A stretch of 64,000 nt of DNA from Quillaja saponaria (GCA_029379385.1 CM055618.1:19755071-19819070); one strand, 5' to 3'. Numbered from the stretch's first letter, positions 37,598 to 52,000 are shown. Notes: generated by a model not told the origin, from the sequence alone. A program made the numbers and translations.

Positions 37598-39987
37598 TCA
37601 AGGATTATTGTATATAAATAGTTTCATATCTATTTTATCTGAACAGCACAAACCCAAATGAATAGTGGCTTCTTGATTGCTGGTTAGATCAAGTTCATTT
37701 AGCGTCAGAGCACTCTCTCCATCACTGGAAGCACGCCTAGGGTATGATCTCACCTGTGCCAGCAATGATACAAAGGACCAAAATTGATAAGCAAGTTATA
37801 CGTAATAAATAAGTGGGAAATCAACTAATTGCGGGATAAGTCGCAATAATGAACTGCAGATCAATTGATAAAACTGAAGGCACAGGGTTCACTTACCAAT
37901 CTGTAAGTGCCTGGCTTCACCACTCTACCAATATCCATGAAGTCAAAAAGAGACTGCAACGCCAACCACAAGCAGGTTTAGCCAAAAAGTATCCAAAGAC
38001 TGTAAACAACTGGAAAGTATTTCATGCCGGAAGGAGTTTTTCCTCCTTGTTGAGTGGGAAACACGAATCTTCATTGGGTTTTCCACATGTTAATACATGG
38101 GTAAGTTGTCATGAAAAAGTACAAAACATGACATGATGCAAAAGTCCTGTTTTGGAGAGATATTGACAGTATAATACAATGAAAGTAAAGACCATCATCT
38201 GAGAGAGTTATTATTATTATTATTTTATGTTCGCATAGTCATTTACATCTACAAATCGTGAAAGAGTGGTTTCTGCAACCCCCTCCCTCCCGCAAATGAT
38301 TAAATAAATTGATATGTAAACCGCCTCAATCCTAAACCAAGCAAAGAGAAGCAAGGTGGAGTAGGGTACCCAAGCAATATATTTCACATGTCTACCAAGC
38401 TTCCAATATCAGCACCTGCTCCTCCTGTAATTTCCTATGGAATTCTTCCAATCTTTGTCTTTCTTCTTCAAGAGCAGATTCAGCTTCCTCCATGGCCTTC
38501 AATTCTATCTCTCTGTCTGCTTGTAATGATGCAAAATATTCACCATCCTGCATGATGAGAAGCGGAACCAGTGATACAGATGCAGACACACCATCTCCAA
38601 TTGCCCAAAAGTTAAAACTATTGAAGTTCAGAAGTAACACCTGCTGTTCTCTTATCGACTGTTGGGCTGCTAGGGCTGGTGATGGTGGGTGAGGTGTAGG
38701 CCGGGGATAATCCTCAGGCTGCATGACATGATGAGGTGCATATCCGAAGTACCTGCTCCCTTCAGGAACTCCGCCAGACATTGCTGCCTCAAGCATTACA
38801 GCTTCATCATGATCCGCAGAAAAAATGGCACCCCACTTCAATTTCATAAAGAAGAAAGGTCAGAGATTATTAGGCTTATTTCAGATGACATGACAAACAG
38901 AGACTGAAACTATTTATGGAATTTATATATGGAAGGAAGATGCTCCATAAGAGTGGAGGGAAGTTGCATGTGCAAGTTCATGATCCTCTAAGTATGACTG
39001 GCTTTGTTGAGGCACAGGTCCGTTAAAGTCCTGCTCCTGCATTAATTAAAAAAAAAAAAGACCCTTAAGGCTAGAATTCAGTATAATCAGAGCACAAGAA
39101 AACCCATCCAGACATACGGTGATACTGACATTCTGTCTGCCATATTGCTGATTGGCATTGTTTTCGCTCAGCTTCCCTTTTTGAAGCCTCAATGGCAGGA
39201 CGAATAATTTTTTCTTCTATGTCATTGCTATAATCTTGCATATTCTCAAATTCGGGAGCAGCTGGTCTAGAATTTCTGTCAAGCGAACCATATCCGAATA
39301 CATTATCTCTTCGCACATCCTGATGAGGTAAAATCAAATCCTATATGAATAACCAGTTAACCACATTAGAAAACTAAAATATATGCGAGCATCCTCAACA
39401 GCAAAATATTTTATCCACCTCAACTTCCACATTCTATCTACTATAAGTAAAACCAGTTTTTCAAGTGCTTAAACAAATACCATTATCCAATTGATACCAG
39501 AAAACCACATAAACTTCATTCGAAGTACACATTATTTTGCTTTAGCCCTCCTGTATGATATCTACGAGAAGCATTAGCTATATTTGACTGTAATATCTTG
39601 AAACCCTTCAATCAAAACTTAGAAAACATGTGCATCCTAAAAATTGTGAACCCTGAATCCAGACTCCAGAGACAAATACATGACGAGCTATCAAATAATA
39701 ATTCCAATGTATTTGGGCAACTAAGAGTCACGAATTATTGAACTAAACCCACTACGGTGCAACAGAAACCCTAATGGCAGACCAATTAACTAGCAATATG
39801 TCAATTTCGACATGAACTAACGCATAATTTACAATTCCATTTGAGTTCAACTAATATCAATTTCTGAAATGTCTTAAGCAAACCAAGAAAAAACAAAGTT
39901 AACCTCGAGATTTTGTACGGAGATTGCTTCAGATACGCCTGCAATGCTCATGAAGTTTTCAATTGCCTCCTGATTAGTCCTCGCCAT
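37598..39987 (-). pseudogene. PUX8-like UBX-domain protein gene with missing exons
   Basis: Remains of a plant UBX-domain protein of the PUX8/9 type, normally an adaptor for the CDC48/p97 segregase with UBA, UIM and UBX domains. Recognisable minus-strand parts: first exon 39987-39904 (MARTNQEAIENFMSIAGVSE, the UBA start); about 39321-39112 (FENMQDYSNDIEEKIIRPAI, EASKREAE); near 39030-38910 (YLEDHELAHATSL, a decayed UIM); about 38830-38390 (WGAIFSADHDEAVMLEAAM, ASLQADREIELKAMEEAE); 37953-37897 (SLFDFMDIGRVVKPGTYRL); and 37753-37598 (YPRRASSDGESALTLNELDL). I cannot find the second half of the UBA, the long acidic middle, or the first UBX strand (RMPDGSRRGRRFLKSDKLQ in relatives). The UIM piece runs into a stop. 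Several exons appear lost, so this is probably a dying duplicate. Confidence 0.72.
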
Positions 39988-42900
39988 TGAAATCTGAGTT
40001 TCTCCGAAGAGAAATTTAGCTACGAATTTTCACTGTTTCTGTGTTCTTTTCTTTCCCCCGCCTAGAAAGCAAGATAGATGTGTAGGGGTCGACGTTTTTA
40101 TAGGTAGGTGGGTCCGTGGGTGTTTTTAAAGTGGGAATCGGTTCTTTTTTTTTCCCTCCTCTTAAAGGCAACAAACATAGTTGGGGCCTCGTAAATAAGA
40201 TTTTGAAATTCAAATACATTTTTTTTTGGTACAAATAAATGAGCTTGGCTTTAATCAAATTAAATAAATTAATTAATCACCCATGAATTAACAAGATAAC
40301 TAAACCTAATTTCTTTAATAATATTGATGTTCTTGTAACTATAATGGTTAACAATTCATACTTTGGTAGGCCCATTTTCTCAATTGGCGTCAATTAGGAT
40401 TCAATGACTCATAGTTATTGGGCTGAGCTGGGCTTATATGAAAAATGGATCCAACATAAACCTCTTTTCCTTTGACTGCTAGGGCCAATTACCTTCTTGC
40501 CCAAGTAGTGTATAGACACACCAGTCCTATGAATTGCAACCCTTACAAACACCCCTTTTTCTTGGAATGCCTGAAGAGTAAAATCATTATAAAATTTTTT
40601 TTTGGCGTAAATGGTTTGTAGTTTTGATGAATAAGGAAAATGAATTAACACAAACTGTTCATGTGACATGACGGCTAAATTAAAAAAATAAAAATAAAAA
40701 TTAGATCTAGATTTTGTTTCAAATATAAAAGTCTAAGTTTGAGCCAAAAACATTTGAGCAGTGAATATAACTATAACGAAGGGAAGTTGCCTTTATGAGT
40801 GCCAAAGAGCCATGCATGTGGCTTTGATTATAAGAAACAAGTTGAATGATGGAATTTTGATTGTTCAGCAAGGCAGCAGGCAGGGGAGAAGCTTGTGTTT
40901 TGGTCATGTTTCCTAGGTCCATCAATTTTATTTATTCTTATTATTCTTCCAACTCATAAATGACCGGATTCCCAGTCTGCTTGATTCGATGGTTCTTTCA
41001 TTTTTAATTTTTTGTATATATACATTTTTTTCATTTTTCAGAACATTATAAAATTGATACCATGTATATATGTATCACCTCGAAACTTCAATAGTGTGAG
41101 ATACAACTAATGACAATGTTATTTATATATATTTTGATGGTGAAAATCTAATGTGGGAGGTTGAGAGTCTTAAGGCTCGAGACTGATCCAATTTTTATAT
41201 TAATGAGATTTTAATTCAATTAATTAAATAATAATATTAATAATTATTATGATCATAGTTCTTTAATCAAATATCTTCTTTATTAATCCAATGCTCCAGT
41301 TAAATGGGAGGGTTTTAATTAAGATCATCATGCACTACTATAAATTCTTTAATTGGTATATATAGTATTCACCAAGTTATCGGGATTGGGTTTAGAACTC
41401 AGATTTGCCAAATAATTTGAGATTATCATATATAATTTCAGAAATTGTCCATCTCATACATAATTAAGCTATACACATGAACTATATTATTATCATGCTC
41501 AATGTTATTTAAGTTTCTGAGAACATTCTGATCAAAAAATAAAAATAAAACAGTACTCACTAAATGTGTTTACTGTTAATTAATATTATAGATTTTATTA
41601 ATGTATTATTGACTTAATGAGTAAAACTGAGGTGTTGTGAAAATGAGATTTTTCGCGGTTTTGAGAAGTGGAAAAAGTCTTCTAATCATCCGGCGTCATC
41701 AGATTTGCCAAATAATCAGTTGTATAGATTGCCTTGATACCGTCTGATCACAAGACATAGACTAAGATACAGGTGAAGTCATCGCATCAAGTGGAAAATA
41801 AAGTATGAGATCTCCTTAATGTGGACATGTGGATTATGGATACCCACCATAAGATTTTGTTCACTAACTCCACTCCTCTCACTCTCACTCACAGACAACA
41901 GATTTTCAATGTTCCTTGGAAAATTTAATTTTCTAATATTTACATACATATATACAATTTTAGGGAAGATCCTTAATATCAAATAAAGAAGGAAGAAAAG
42001 ATACCAAAATATACTTCTTTGACAGCTAGCTATGACAATTTTTCTTCCCATACTGTAATCTGTACAAGCACACAATCTCATCTAAAAATATTGTGTTACT
42101 CTAAATATAAAGTTTAAACACGATATGATATATAGCATGAATTCTGTTTTTGTCGTTTACTCTTGTCTATTCAACCTCTAAAAAGGAATTCCAAAACCTA
42201 TTGCCAGTCAATTTAGGCTTTTCATGTTCATGTTTTCTAGTTTCAGAGATTGACTGTCGTATGTATTCCTTCTCTAAGTTATGTCCATATGTGAAACTCC
42301 ATCCAATACCCAATATACAATGGCGACATTTAGTTTCTGATTGGTGGTCAAAATTCAAAATGACCTACCTACATATATTGTGGTAATTGCTGCAATGTGG
42401 TCAATTCCGTGGCTCAATGTGTATAATTGTGTTAATCTGATCAACTAGCTAGTGTAGGTTATGTGCTCTTAAAATTGTCACCAAGAAATAAGAACAAAAA
42501 CATGTATAGTAGTTGCATGCATTTCTAGAATGCCTTTCTCCAACTGAAAACATCAGTGATGCATGCATTAACATGAATACTTTGGAATTTGAGATTTGAG
42601 AATATGAGACTGTTTACAGCAGAAGCAGATCTAGGAAAATATCTTGTTCTATATTTGAAGGAATTAAGGAACAAAACCATTATGTGTGGCATCTTTTCTG
42701 GCAGAGTATTTAGCATAGATGTGTAGAAGATTTTGAGAAGTGGGTGAAAACCCTTTGAAGTTTAGGACTTTTGGTATTTAATGATCCTATAAGATTGAGT
42801 TCGGATACTTTTAGATTGATCTAAGCTTGGGACTTTTGGTATTTAATGAACCATTGACAGATTCTTTGAACTTAAGCTCATCAAATCTTGGGAATTCCAG

Positions 42901-43177
42901 CAAAATCTCCTATAAAAATGCCTTCACTCTTTGTAAGATAGAGAACCAGGGAATAGGAAGCTTCCTGTAAGCTTCATGATCTTAAACACAACCTATAAAT
43001 GCCGTTGACAAAAGGGTAATAAGTGGTTTATAATAGACAGGTACAATTCTAATTATTCTATTCTATCTCCAACTACTAGTACAGCTTTTTGAGCAACCAA
43101 CTTACCCAAAAAGAAAGGGAACCCCAAAATTAATATTTATTATCAAACTGGTTCTGAGCTCTGCAGTTTGCTCTGTC
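39988..43177. other. Spacer between PUX8-like and CYP87A loci
   Basis: About 3.2 kb, largely AT-rich. A short direct repeat, ACTTTTGGTATTTAATGA, occurs near 42768 and again near 42833. No coding sequence recognised. Confidence 0.4.
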
Positions 43178-43184
43178 TATTTAA
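43178..43184 (+). promoter_or_regulatory. Possible TATA box of the CYP87A gene
   Basis: TATTTAA lies about 150 bases before the ATG. It is a near-consensus TATA element followed by a CT-rich leader. Confidence 0.4.
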
Positions 43185-43336
43185 GAGATCCTGCCTAATC
43201 TTTCATCTCAAACTTTTCTGATTTCTGGTAACTGGGAACAGTCCCCTTATTGTGTCTGTCAAAACCCATCTCAGCATTTCATTTCTGTCCTCAGTTTAAG
43301 TACATCTCTCAGAGCTTGGAATAATATTTGAGCAAG

Positions 43337-45588
43337 ATGTGGGCTATGTGGCTTGCAGCTTTAGTTATCATAAGTCTCACACATTGGATTTACAGATGGA
43401 GAAATCCTAAATGCAATGGGAAACTACCACCAGGTTCAATGGGCTTGCCACTTCTTGGTGAGACCCTTCAGTTCTTTTCTCCAAACACAACTTCTGATGT
43501 TCCTCCCTTCATCAAAGAAAGGATGCTAAGGTATTTTTCAGATAACTTGCCAAACTACTAGTTCAAATAAGTACTACTCGTACTCCTTATAAGTGTCTCT
43601 CGTATCTTTGCTCTTCAGGTTCGGGCCAATATTCAGGACTAACCTGGTGGGACGACCAGTAGTAATATCGACAGACGCTGATCTTAACTACTTTATCTTC
43701 CAACAAGAAGGAAAATTGTTCCAGAGCTGGTATCCAGATACTTTTACAGAGATTTTCGGGCGACAAAATGTGGGTTCCTTACATGGGTTCTTGTACAAGG
43801 TACCTAAAGAACATGGTGCTAAATCTTTTTGGTCCTGAGAGCCTTAAAAAGATGCTACATGAAGTTGAACAGACAGCATGTATAAGATTGAGACAGTGGT
43901 CATGTCAGGACAGTGTTGAACTAAAAGAAGCAACTGCAAGTGTAATTTGTTACTAACCATTCTTTTTTATCACCGAACATGCCACTAAAAAACCTTCAGT
44001 CTTCCATGTCCATGTCTAACAATAGTTTGATACTTTCAGATGATATTTGATCCTGACTGCAAAGAAGCTAATCAGTTATGATCCGGACAAGTCTTCAGAG
44101 AATCTAAGGGATAGCTTTGTGGCTTTCATACAAGGACTCATCTCATTCCCTTTGAACATTCCTGGAACAGCTTATCACAAATGTTTACAGGTAGACTTGA
44201 ATCTGGCAACACTAATTAATATTATTAGTAATAAAAACTTGTACTCGGAACACTTGACACCCAATTTTTGTTCAAGCCTGTTTTCTAACCTGACAATCAA
44301 ATTCTGAATGAACATATTCCCATGTTTAACTTTTCTCAGGGTAGGAAAAGGGCAATGAAGATGCTGAAGAACATGCTGCAGGAAAGACGGGCAAAGCCCA
44401 GCAGACTACAAAGTGATTTTTATGATTATGTTCTTGAAGAGCTACAGAAAGAGGGAACGGTCCTCACGGCAGCGATAGCTCTGGACTTGATGTTTGTGTT
44501 GCTGTTTGCCAGTTTTGAAACAACTTCCCTGGCTCTTACTGCTGCCGTTAAATTTCTTTCAGACCATCCTAGGGTGCTCGAGCAATTAGAAGTATGAGAA
44601 AACTGAACTATTTTATTGCTTCCACTACCTTTATTATGACAAGCAACATTTTCTTAAAGTTGTACATTCGCCAGGAAGAACACCAAACAATTCTAAAACA
44701 ACGGGAAGATCCTAACTCTGGAGTTACCTGGAAAGAATACAAATCAATGACATTCACATTTCAGGTGGGTCAAGCTTTTCAATTCTTGTCATACAAGAAA
44801 TGTTGTTGAGTCCATTCTTGTATGTAATTCCTGTTCAAAACTTGACCAATTTCTACTTGCAGTTCATAAATGAAACGGTGAGACTGGCAAATATAGTTCC
44901 AGGAATATTCCGGAAAGCTCTTAGAGAAATTAATTTTAAGGGTATGTAATGCACATGTTATACTCAGCAACTTTATATGTGACATTCAAACACTAATTTG
45001 ACACATTATAAATCGGTCTAACTGCAGGATATACCATTCCAGCAGGCTGGGCAATTATGGTCTGCCCCCCAGCTGTACACTTGAACCCAGCAAAATATCG
45101 GGATCCCCTAGCCTTCAACCCCTGGAGATGGGAGGTAGATCACACATTTGATAAGTTTCAATTCCTGCAAGCTTTTCACTCCTAGTATTTGAGTTTTAAA
45201 CAAACTGAAGCTGTAGACTAGCATTATTAGCCCTTTTACCAATTGTAAATTAACATACTGTAGTCTACAGGGAATGGAATCAAATGGTGCCTCTAAACAT
45301 TTCATGGCTTTTGGTGGAGGCATGAGATTCTGCGTTGGAACAGAGTTTACAAAGGTTCAAATGGCAATTTTTCTCCATTGCCTGGTAACAAAGCACAGGT
45401 AAGAGCATCATAATTGTGTATGAATGTCCTAATAAGACGGAAAGTTTACATCTGAATATTGCAGGTGGCAAGTGATCAAAGGAGGAAATATTGTCCGAAC
45501 TCCAGGTCTACAATATCCGAATGGTTTTCACATTCAGATCACGGAGAAAGGCCTACAAAAACATGAGCCAGAACAAACCTCTATGTGA
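43337..45588 (+). CDS. CYP87A: Cytochrome P450 of the CYP87A subfamily (two frame breaks)
   Basis: Microsomal haem monooxygenase; CYP87A members belong to the CYP85 clan, whose enzymes oxidise steroids and triterpenoids. Nine exons: 43337-43530, 43619-43941, 44040-44190, 44340-44591, 44675-44764, 44863-44941, 45028-45134, 45271-45398 and 45465-45588. Motifs: N-terminal anchor, then LPPGSMGLPLLGETLQFF; NVGSLHGFLYKYLKNMVLNL; I-helix LFASFETTS; K-helix NETVRL (ExxR); PAGWAIMVCPPAVHLNP; FNPWRWE; and the haem loop FGGGMRFCVG with its ligand cysteine. An extra G at 43799-43800 and an extra C at 44052-44053 break the frame. With both removed, every exon phase fits and the protein is 481 residues, normal for the family. 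I take both as likely consensus errors because every catalytic motif survives. Confidence 0.93.
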
Positions 45589-46043
45589 TCAGCCATAATA
45601 TGAGTAGACATTTATGGCTAGGAGCACAATATACAGGATATCATACTTGGAATTTCCGCGATCATTGGTGTTCTCATGGAAGAAAATGATAACACGTTTT
45701 CAATGAACAAACCGCACAAAAAGTTATACTGGTCCCTCAATAAAATAAATTTTGAATTTTGCCTCAATGTATCGTGGAAGGAGGAAGAGAAAAGGCTCAA
45801 TGAATTATAAAGTAAAAAACAGAATCTGCTTATCTTCTTTTTCCTTTTCAATTTTATTTTTTTTTTAAAAAAAAGAAAGAAAAGAATGAGAGGGGAGAAT
45901 GGACTGTGTTTCCCATCACAACATTACGTCGAAGAATTCTTAAATCTTTGCATTTCCATCTACTCAACTATCCTTCTCCCTGCTAAGCTACTGTTGGATG
46001 GACTATGAAGCATGTTATATAGCTAACTACACTGATGGGTTCG
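45589..46043. other. Convergent 3' regions of CYP87A and HAP2
   Basis: A 455-base gap between two genes transcribed towards each other. It must contain both 3' UTRs, which may overlap. A T-rich/A-rich tract lies near 45830-45890. Confidence 0.45.
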
Positions 46044-49000
46044 CTATTGTATGCGTTTAGCCTTCAGCTCGTCCATCACTCCACGTTTGTGCTTGTCAAA
46101 TTTTTCTCGCTTCTCTTTATTATGTCTCGTCCTTATAGTCTCTTTTTCCTTTCTGTGCTTGTGGTGCCCAATGTTGTCATCAATATGCTGAATGGCAGTC
46201 AAATTCTTACTGAGCCCATGTTTGTGCTTGTCTTTCTGAACATGGTGAAGATAGTAATAATAATCACTCTCCCTTTCAGAATGGTTATGCCTGCGTTCAT
46301 TGTGAGTGCTCCTTCTCCTATGTTGGGCACCATGCTTGTGGTGCCTAAGTTCATGGCGATGGTGTTTATTATGATACTGTTCATAAATTCTGTGCTCCCT
46401 GAGATCCCCGGTTCTCTGATCACCAGCCCCAAAAACATCTTCCCACCAGTCATAAAGAGGATCAAATAGTCCTTTCTGGTGCAAAAGCCACAGTAACACA
46501 AGCACTGCAATCCAAAGTACAATTAATGTCTATAAGTATAGTATGCTTTTAATTTGCTTTATTGATGAATGACTACTGGAATTAGATGGTTTACCTGTTG
46601 GGAAAATTGCCAAAAATAAACCAAACATTAGTATCCAACTCATACATACATACTGTATGTGGCACCTGAAGTCAAAAAATCCAGAGCACTTCCTTCTGCC
46701 ATACACCAAAAAAGCAGTGGAGAAAAGGGAAAACACTGAACAATTTTCCAGAACACAATTATGTAATATGAAAGCAAGACTACCGAATGGTTGTAAACAA
46801 AATACTATTTCATAGATAAGTCAAACAAGGTCAATACAAACGCAGATTTTCCATTTGAAAAGGAAATTTGGCTCATGGTTCTTAATGGATGATGGGGTCA
46901 CCCAACAAAAGAAAAACAAACATCTTGAAGAAACTCCAGGTTACAAAAATTAGCATCTTCAGATGAATATATAGAGATGGCAATTTAATCAGTAGGAATA
47001 GATTTTTTTTTATGCGTTTAACAATTTTCATATTGTATTTAATTTAGATCGGGTCATATGATCCATTATGTTCAGATCAACCCACAATAGATACAAAACC
47101 AAATAGAAGGCTAAGAGAAAAAAATTTAACCTATATTGGATCAGATCAGATTGGATTTTGCCTATTTCGAATCTGATCATTTTTAACTCATATCAAATCT
47201 TAACAAACATGTGCCGGATCAAAATTTGGGTCTGGCCACGATTCGATCCCATTGTCATGTTTATTTGCTGTACAGATTGGCACATACACATTTTCCAAAT
47301 TGACAAAGTTCAGTCCAAGATAGATGCAGATACTTCTCCATATACATGTAGAAGAAGGTTAGAAAATGTCTGACTACGAGCAACCCTACTTGTGATTGTG
47401 GGCGTGTGCTACATAAGCCTAAAAACAATCTCAGTGAAACCTGGTTTTCAACAGAGACTCCATGCAAGAGATAAGGCTGTATTAAATATTCCAAATGAAT
47501 ATTCCTTTATGTTCCTTATTAACACCAATACAGACAACATAGATTGGAAACATACCCAGACTTCATTTATGAAATAGTAATTGAAAAAAGTTGAACCACT
47601 AATTTCACTTAAAAAAAACGAAAAAGACATGTACCTGCAAGTTTTTCCAGTGATGAAGTCTACAAAGCTGGTCCAGAGTTTGTTCCACATGCTCTCAATA
47701 GACTCAAAAAAGCCATTTATACTACTCTCTGGTGGTTGAAAAGGATTACCCTGTAATATTTAGGATTTGAATGATTCATGAAGTCTTATCAACTGGTTAC
47801 TTAAAAATACAGGGTAGTTCTTAAAATCAATACTACCTTGCATGCTTTTGGTTCAACAAATTGTACCAAGTCAATGTGCCTCAGAATGACTTTCTAAATG
47901 ACAACCTTTATAACAAAATTCTAATTACATGTAGTGTAAATGATACAACATTGTACCTAGTCTCCACTCTTCACTTATGCAATAATGAATATGATTGATT
48001 GTTGGACCTAATCTTCACTCTTTTAAAAAAGCTTTGCTAACAATAACTAAAACACAATCCTAGAGCATTAAGGGGAAACATGAAAGAGAACTCAGTAGCA
48101 CCCTATCAATGGCTATATCCATTACTGAACAAATTTTCTGTGTTGTTATGTCAAATTGGAATGAACAAAGCAATATTTCAGATTTGACCAACAAACCTGC
48201 GTTCCATTGTCAAGAACAGTTGCTGTAGTAGTAAATTGGCACTCAGCTCTGTCAACTTCAGTTATAGTTAGAGTCCTTTAGTATAGCTGCAAGCAAAACA
48301 ACACCCACAAAAACAACAAACAAAAGACACATTACAGTGATACATGTTTACAATCCTTGATGCTGTCATAACTCTAGTCATACTCTTACCAGAACAGATG
48401 TATTTCGCAGCTTGATCAGTTGTTGGGTAGATTTTAAATGATCGACTTGTAATCTCATTTGGCTTCATAATTAAGAATTGTTCCTGTAACCATCTAAAAT
48501 TTCACAATGGTATTGTGCATAAAGATAAAGCAGTAAAAATCAGCAGAATTTCAATACCAAGAATAACAGCCAAAAGAATCAATCATTCAAGAAAAATACC
48601 TCCATGAGGGTGACATCCTTTGAGCAATCAAACTGCAAGATGGAATAATTCATCACAGCTGAAACTACAAGATGCAAGAGTCTTTCATTGAACCCTTAGT
48701 CGAGTTATAGCTATACAAGATTTAATAAACTTCCAGAAAATGTGTTTCCATGAAAACAAATCCTCCTAGGACAATAACCATCCATTAACTTTGTTTTCAT
48801 ACTTTCAAGAGAGTAACATACAACATGATTTACCTCAAATTTTGCAGTCATATAAGGAACATGTATTACCAGATTCTTTTTTCTTTTTACTCACTTTAGA
48901 ACAACTTAAGCATGTTCCAATGACATTGTAAGCACAAACCAAATAATCCCTCAATTAAGATTAGCAATAATCCCCAAGGTTAAAGTGTATCCAACAATCA

Positions 49001-52000
49001 TAAACACTCTAAGTAGCTAACATACCACTCTATAAATAAATTTTAAGCCTCAAACTATAATACATCATATTAGAAATATTACGGTAAATCCTACACGAAA
49101 ATAAATAAGCATAATGCATATCCTACTTTATCTGAAAAGTATTCAACCAACAATTTTTGAAACTTAAATAAAAAAAATCTCCAACTAAAAGAAAGTCGAA
49201 TACAATGTAGCTCAGGAGATGCCTACAAATGATAAATAACAAACTACGGAAAACTAAAAGAATAAAAAGTTGAGAGCAAAATACCGTCAAACTATATGAT
49301 GCTTCCACCTCACCAATATTCTTAGTTGCAATGGTAGCGACTCCAAATTGAGTTAGAGCTTCAAATTTTGGGATGCTAACACTCAAAATTTTCCCAGGGC
49401 TCCTATAGAGAATGGAAACCAAGTCATATATTATTTTTCCACATAAGATGAAGATTAACAACAATGGAGACTAAATTCCTAAGACATTAAAAGGAAACCA
49501 TAAGTATACGATAGAGATACAAACTCATCCCTACAGATGCAACTATTTCAGTATTTCAATTATTCTTTGCATAACACAAGTAAATACTGCAGAAGGGGCA
49601 ACTTTTCTTTCTTAATTGTATATTGATATTTCTTATTTGTATGTTGGCACTCATCACACAACCCCGTAGGGATGCACTTCATTTTGTCAAGTTTGACATT
49701 AGTGGCTCAAGGCATAATGAATCACAAGTGACAAGGTATTTTGGACTAACAAACCATTCTTGAATACCAAACTTCTAAACCGTGATTACAAAATATTATT
49801 GAAATCTTAAGTTTTCACCAAATAAATTATAGATCAAGTGCTTGAAAAATTATAAAAAAGCGAGCTTCCATAATGGGGTGAAAAAAATATAATTGACATC
49901 CAGTATTTAAAAGCACGGTATTGAAAGCATATAATTTTTTTTTAAAATGACTGTCTACGTACTAGTAAGTTTAAGTATTAATGTAGAGGAAATATTTTAC
50001 CTTTGGTAAACGTAATCTACATCATCGGCACTTAATTCAATCACAAGATTTGTATTAAGAACTTCTGTGATTCCTATGGAAAATGAATGGGTCCCTGCAT
50101 TCTGTAGTCAAATAGGAATGATCAATAATTTCAAAATGAAAGCCATACTAAAACAACTCTATAGTTTCTGAAACATAACTGGATGCTGGTTTATCCTTTC
50201 AAACCTTCCTTCCACGCCATACAGTGGCAATTGATGCCTACTAATGCGGTTTATGTCAGCCTGTTAGGGACCAAAAAAGTTCCTCTCAAATTTCATATGG
50301 CTATGAGAAAACTAAACAGCTTAGATTTGAAGGCCAATCAATACTAATATATGTATCAAACTCAGACAACTCCTCTGTTTAATAATGTTAATGAATAAAA
50401 ACTATAACGGTAACACCATACTTTGCAACTGAAAAAAGATTTAATAGAAAAATACTAGTAAAGATTTCCTGAACAGGAAGATAGAAAAGAACACTAACAT
50501 ATCACTAAATAATATGCATCTTAAATTCATAGAGCTGCACACAAGGTGGTGAAGTGAAAAAAAGGAGTAGTAATAATAAAAACTAGAGAATAAATGCTAA
50601 AATGCGGAGAATGAGTACAAGAAAGAATAACTCTAAATTACACTAACCTCCCGGAAATTCCACAACTGGTTATGCAAGCAACTCCAAAATGGAGAAGCAC
50701 AAAAGTTTGGTTGTCCATTAAAAGCTTCATAACTAACACCAATCTTGTTACATTCAAATCCATCTAAGGTAAATCTCACTCTCTCAAGTAGCATCCACAT
50801 AGAAATATTCCTTCCCAGAGCTTGTGGTTGACCAGGGCCACCCTAAATAAGAAAAAAAGATCTTAGGGATAAAAGATTGGTTGAAAAGGATATACCTATC
50901 AAACTAATGAAAATACCTGTCTTGGTATGACAAGGTAAAAATCCTCAAAAGAAGGTATATTCGTGTACCCAGCAAAGTCTCCAATAAGATTAGCCCTCAA
51001 AAAATTATCATTGGATATTACAGTTATATTTTCAGGACCCACAACCACTTCCTGATGGAACAAAAGATGGGTAAAGAACTTTTTGTTAGAGATTCATCAA
51101 GGACAATGAAAAGAAAAAAAAATTAGAGAAAGAGAAAGTTCTTTGTCGAAGACTTCAAATCATGTTGTTTATTTCCTAATCCAACAAGATTAATTTTTTT
51201 ATTTTAAAAGAACAAGTCAAATAAATGATGACTACACCCAAGTGGCAACTTTAACAGCTTGACATTGGCCAATTTCAACTGAATAAAACCATCTCCAAAA
51301 AAAAAGCAGCTTATGTCAAGAGGATCAAAGTAGGAGCACAATGTAATATTAACATCAAAAATCAAGGATGAAAAACGCAATTAAAAATTCACTACATGAA
51401 TGAAAAATCAGCAAATAGGAAGGGGCAATCTCCTTTCAAATACAATGTGTACGCCTTAAGGAAAAATGTAATACTCTTCCTCAATTAAATTTAAGAAGGA
51501 ACAACAGAGTGTTTTACTCATGTAAAGACTTATGATAAAGAAATCCATGTATCATTGAAGAATGAAGATTGATTTTCTGTTGCAGAAGATGAGTGAAATA
51601 ATTGAAGTTTAAACCTTTTAGAAGTTACAGAATGGCATACCGAAACTTTAGATCCGGTCTTCACCTGAATCCGGACACTGAATCCCACTGACCGTCGTCC
51701 AATACCAAAAACATGAAACCTAAGTAGTTGAAAAAAGAGATAGTTAGAGAAAAGATGGGATAAATTAAGTAAGCAATAAAAAGTTAACCAAAAAAAATCA
51801 ACTCCATCTATTTTGATCCTCCTTTTTTCTGGCTAATTCAGAAATATTGGAAAGCACTTCCTATCATCAGACTTTATTATAAAGTTGTATTTGAAATAAG
51901 TTGTTTCCAGAATCTGGCACTAAATTCTGGAAGTTGGACAACAAGAATGAAGCTAGAGACAATTAAGTCTTTCCATGTGAACTCTTAAAAATATCACGAC

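Noticed and set aside
40415..40669. 84-residue minus-strand open frame
   Set aside because: No motif and no flanking exon structure; likely chance.
46035..46469. 144-residue plus-strand hydrophobic frame
   Set aside because: Antisense of the histidine-rich HAP2 tail; the hydrophobicity is produced by reading His and Arg codons backwards.
46980..47250. GGATCAGATC-rich stretch in HAP2 intron 16, similar in flavour to 12425-12620
   Set aside because: Shared words are short; I cannot show that the two are copies of one repeat.
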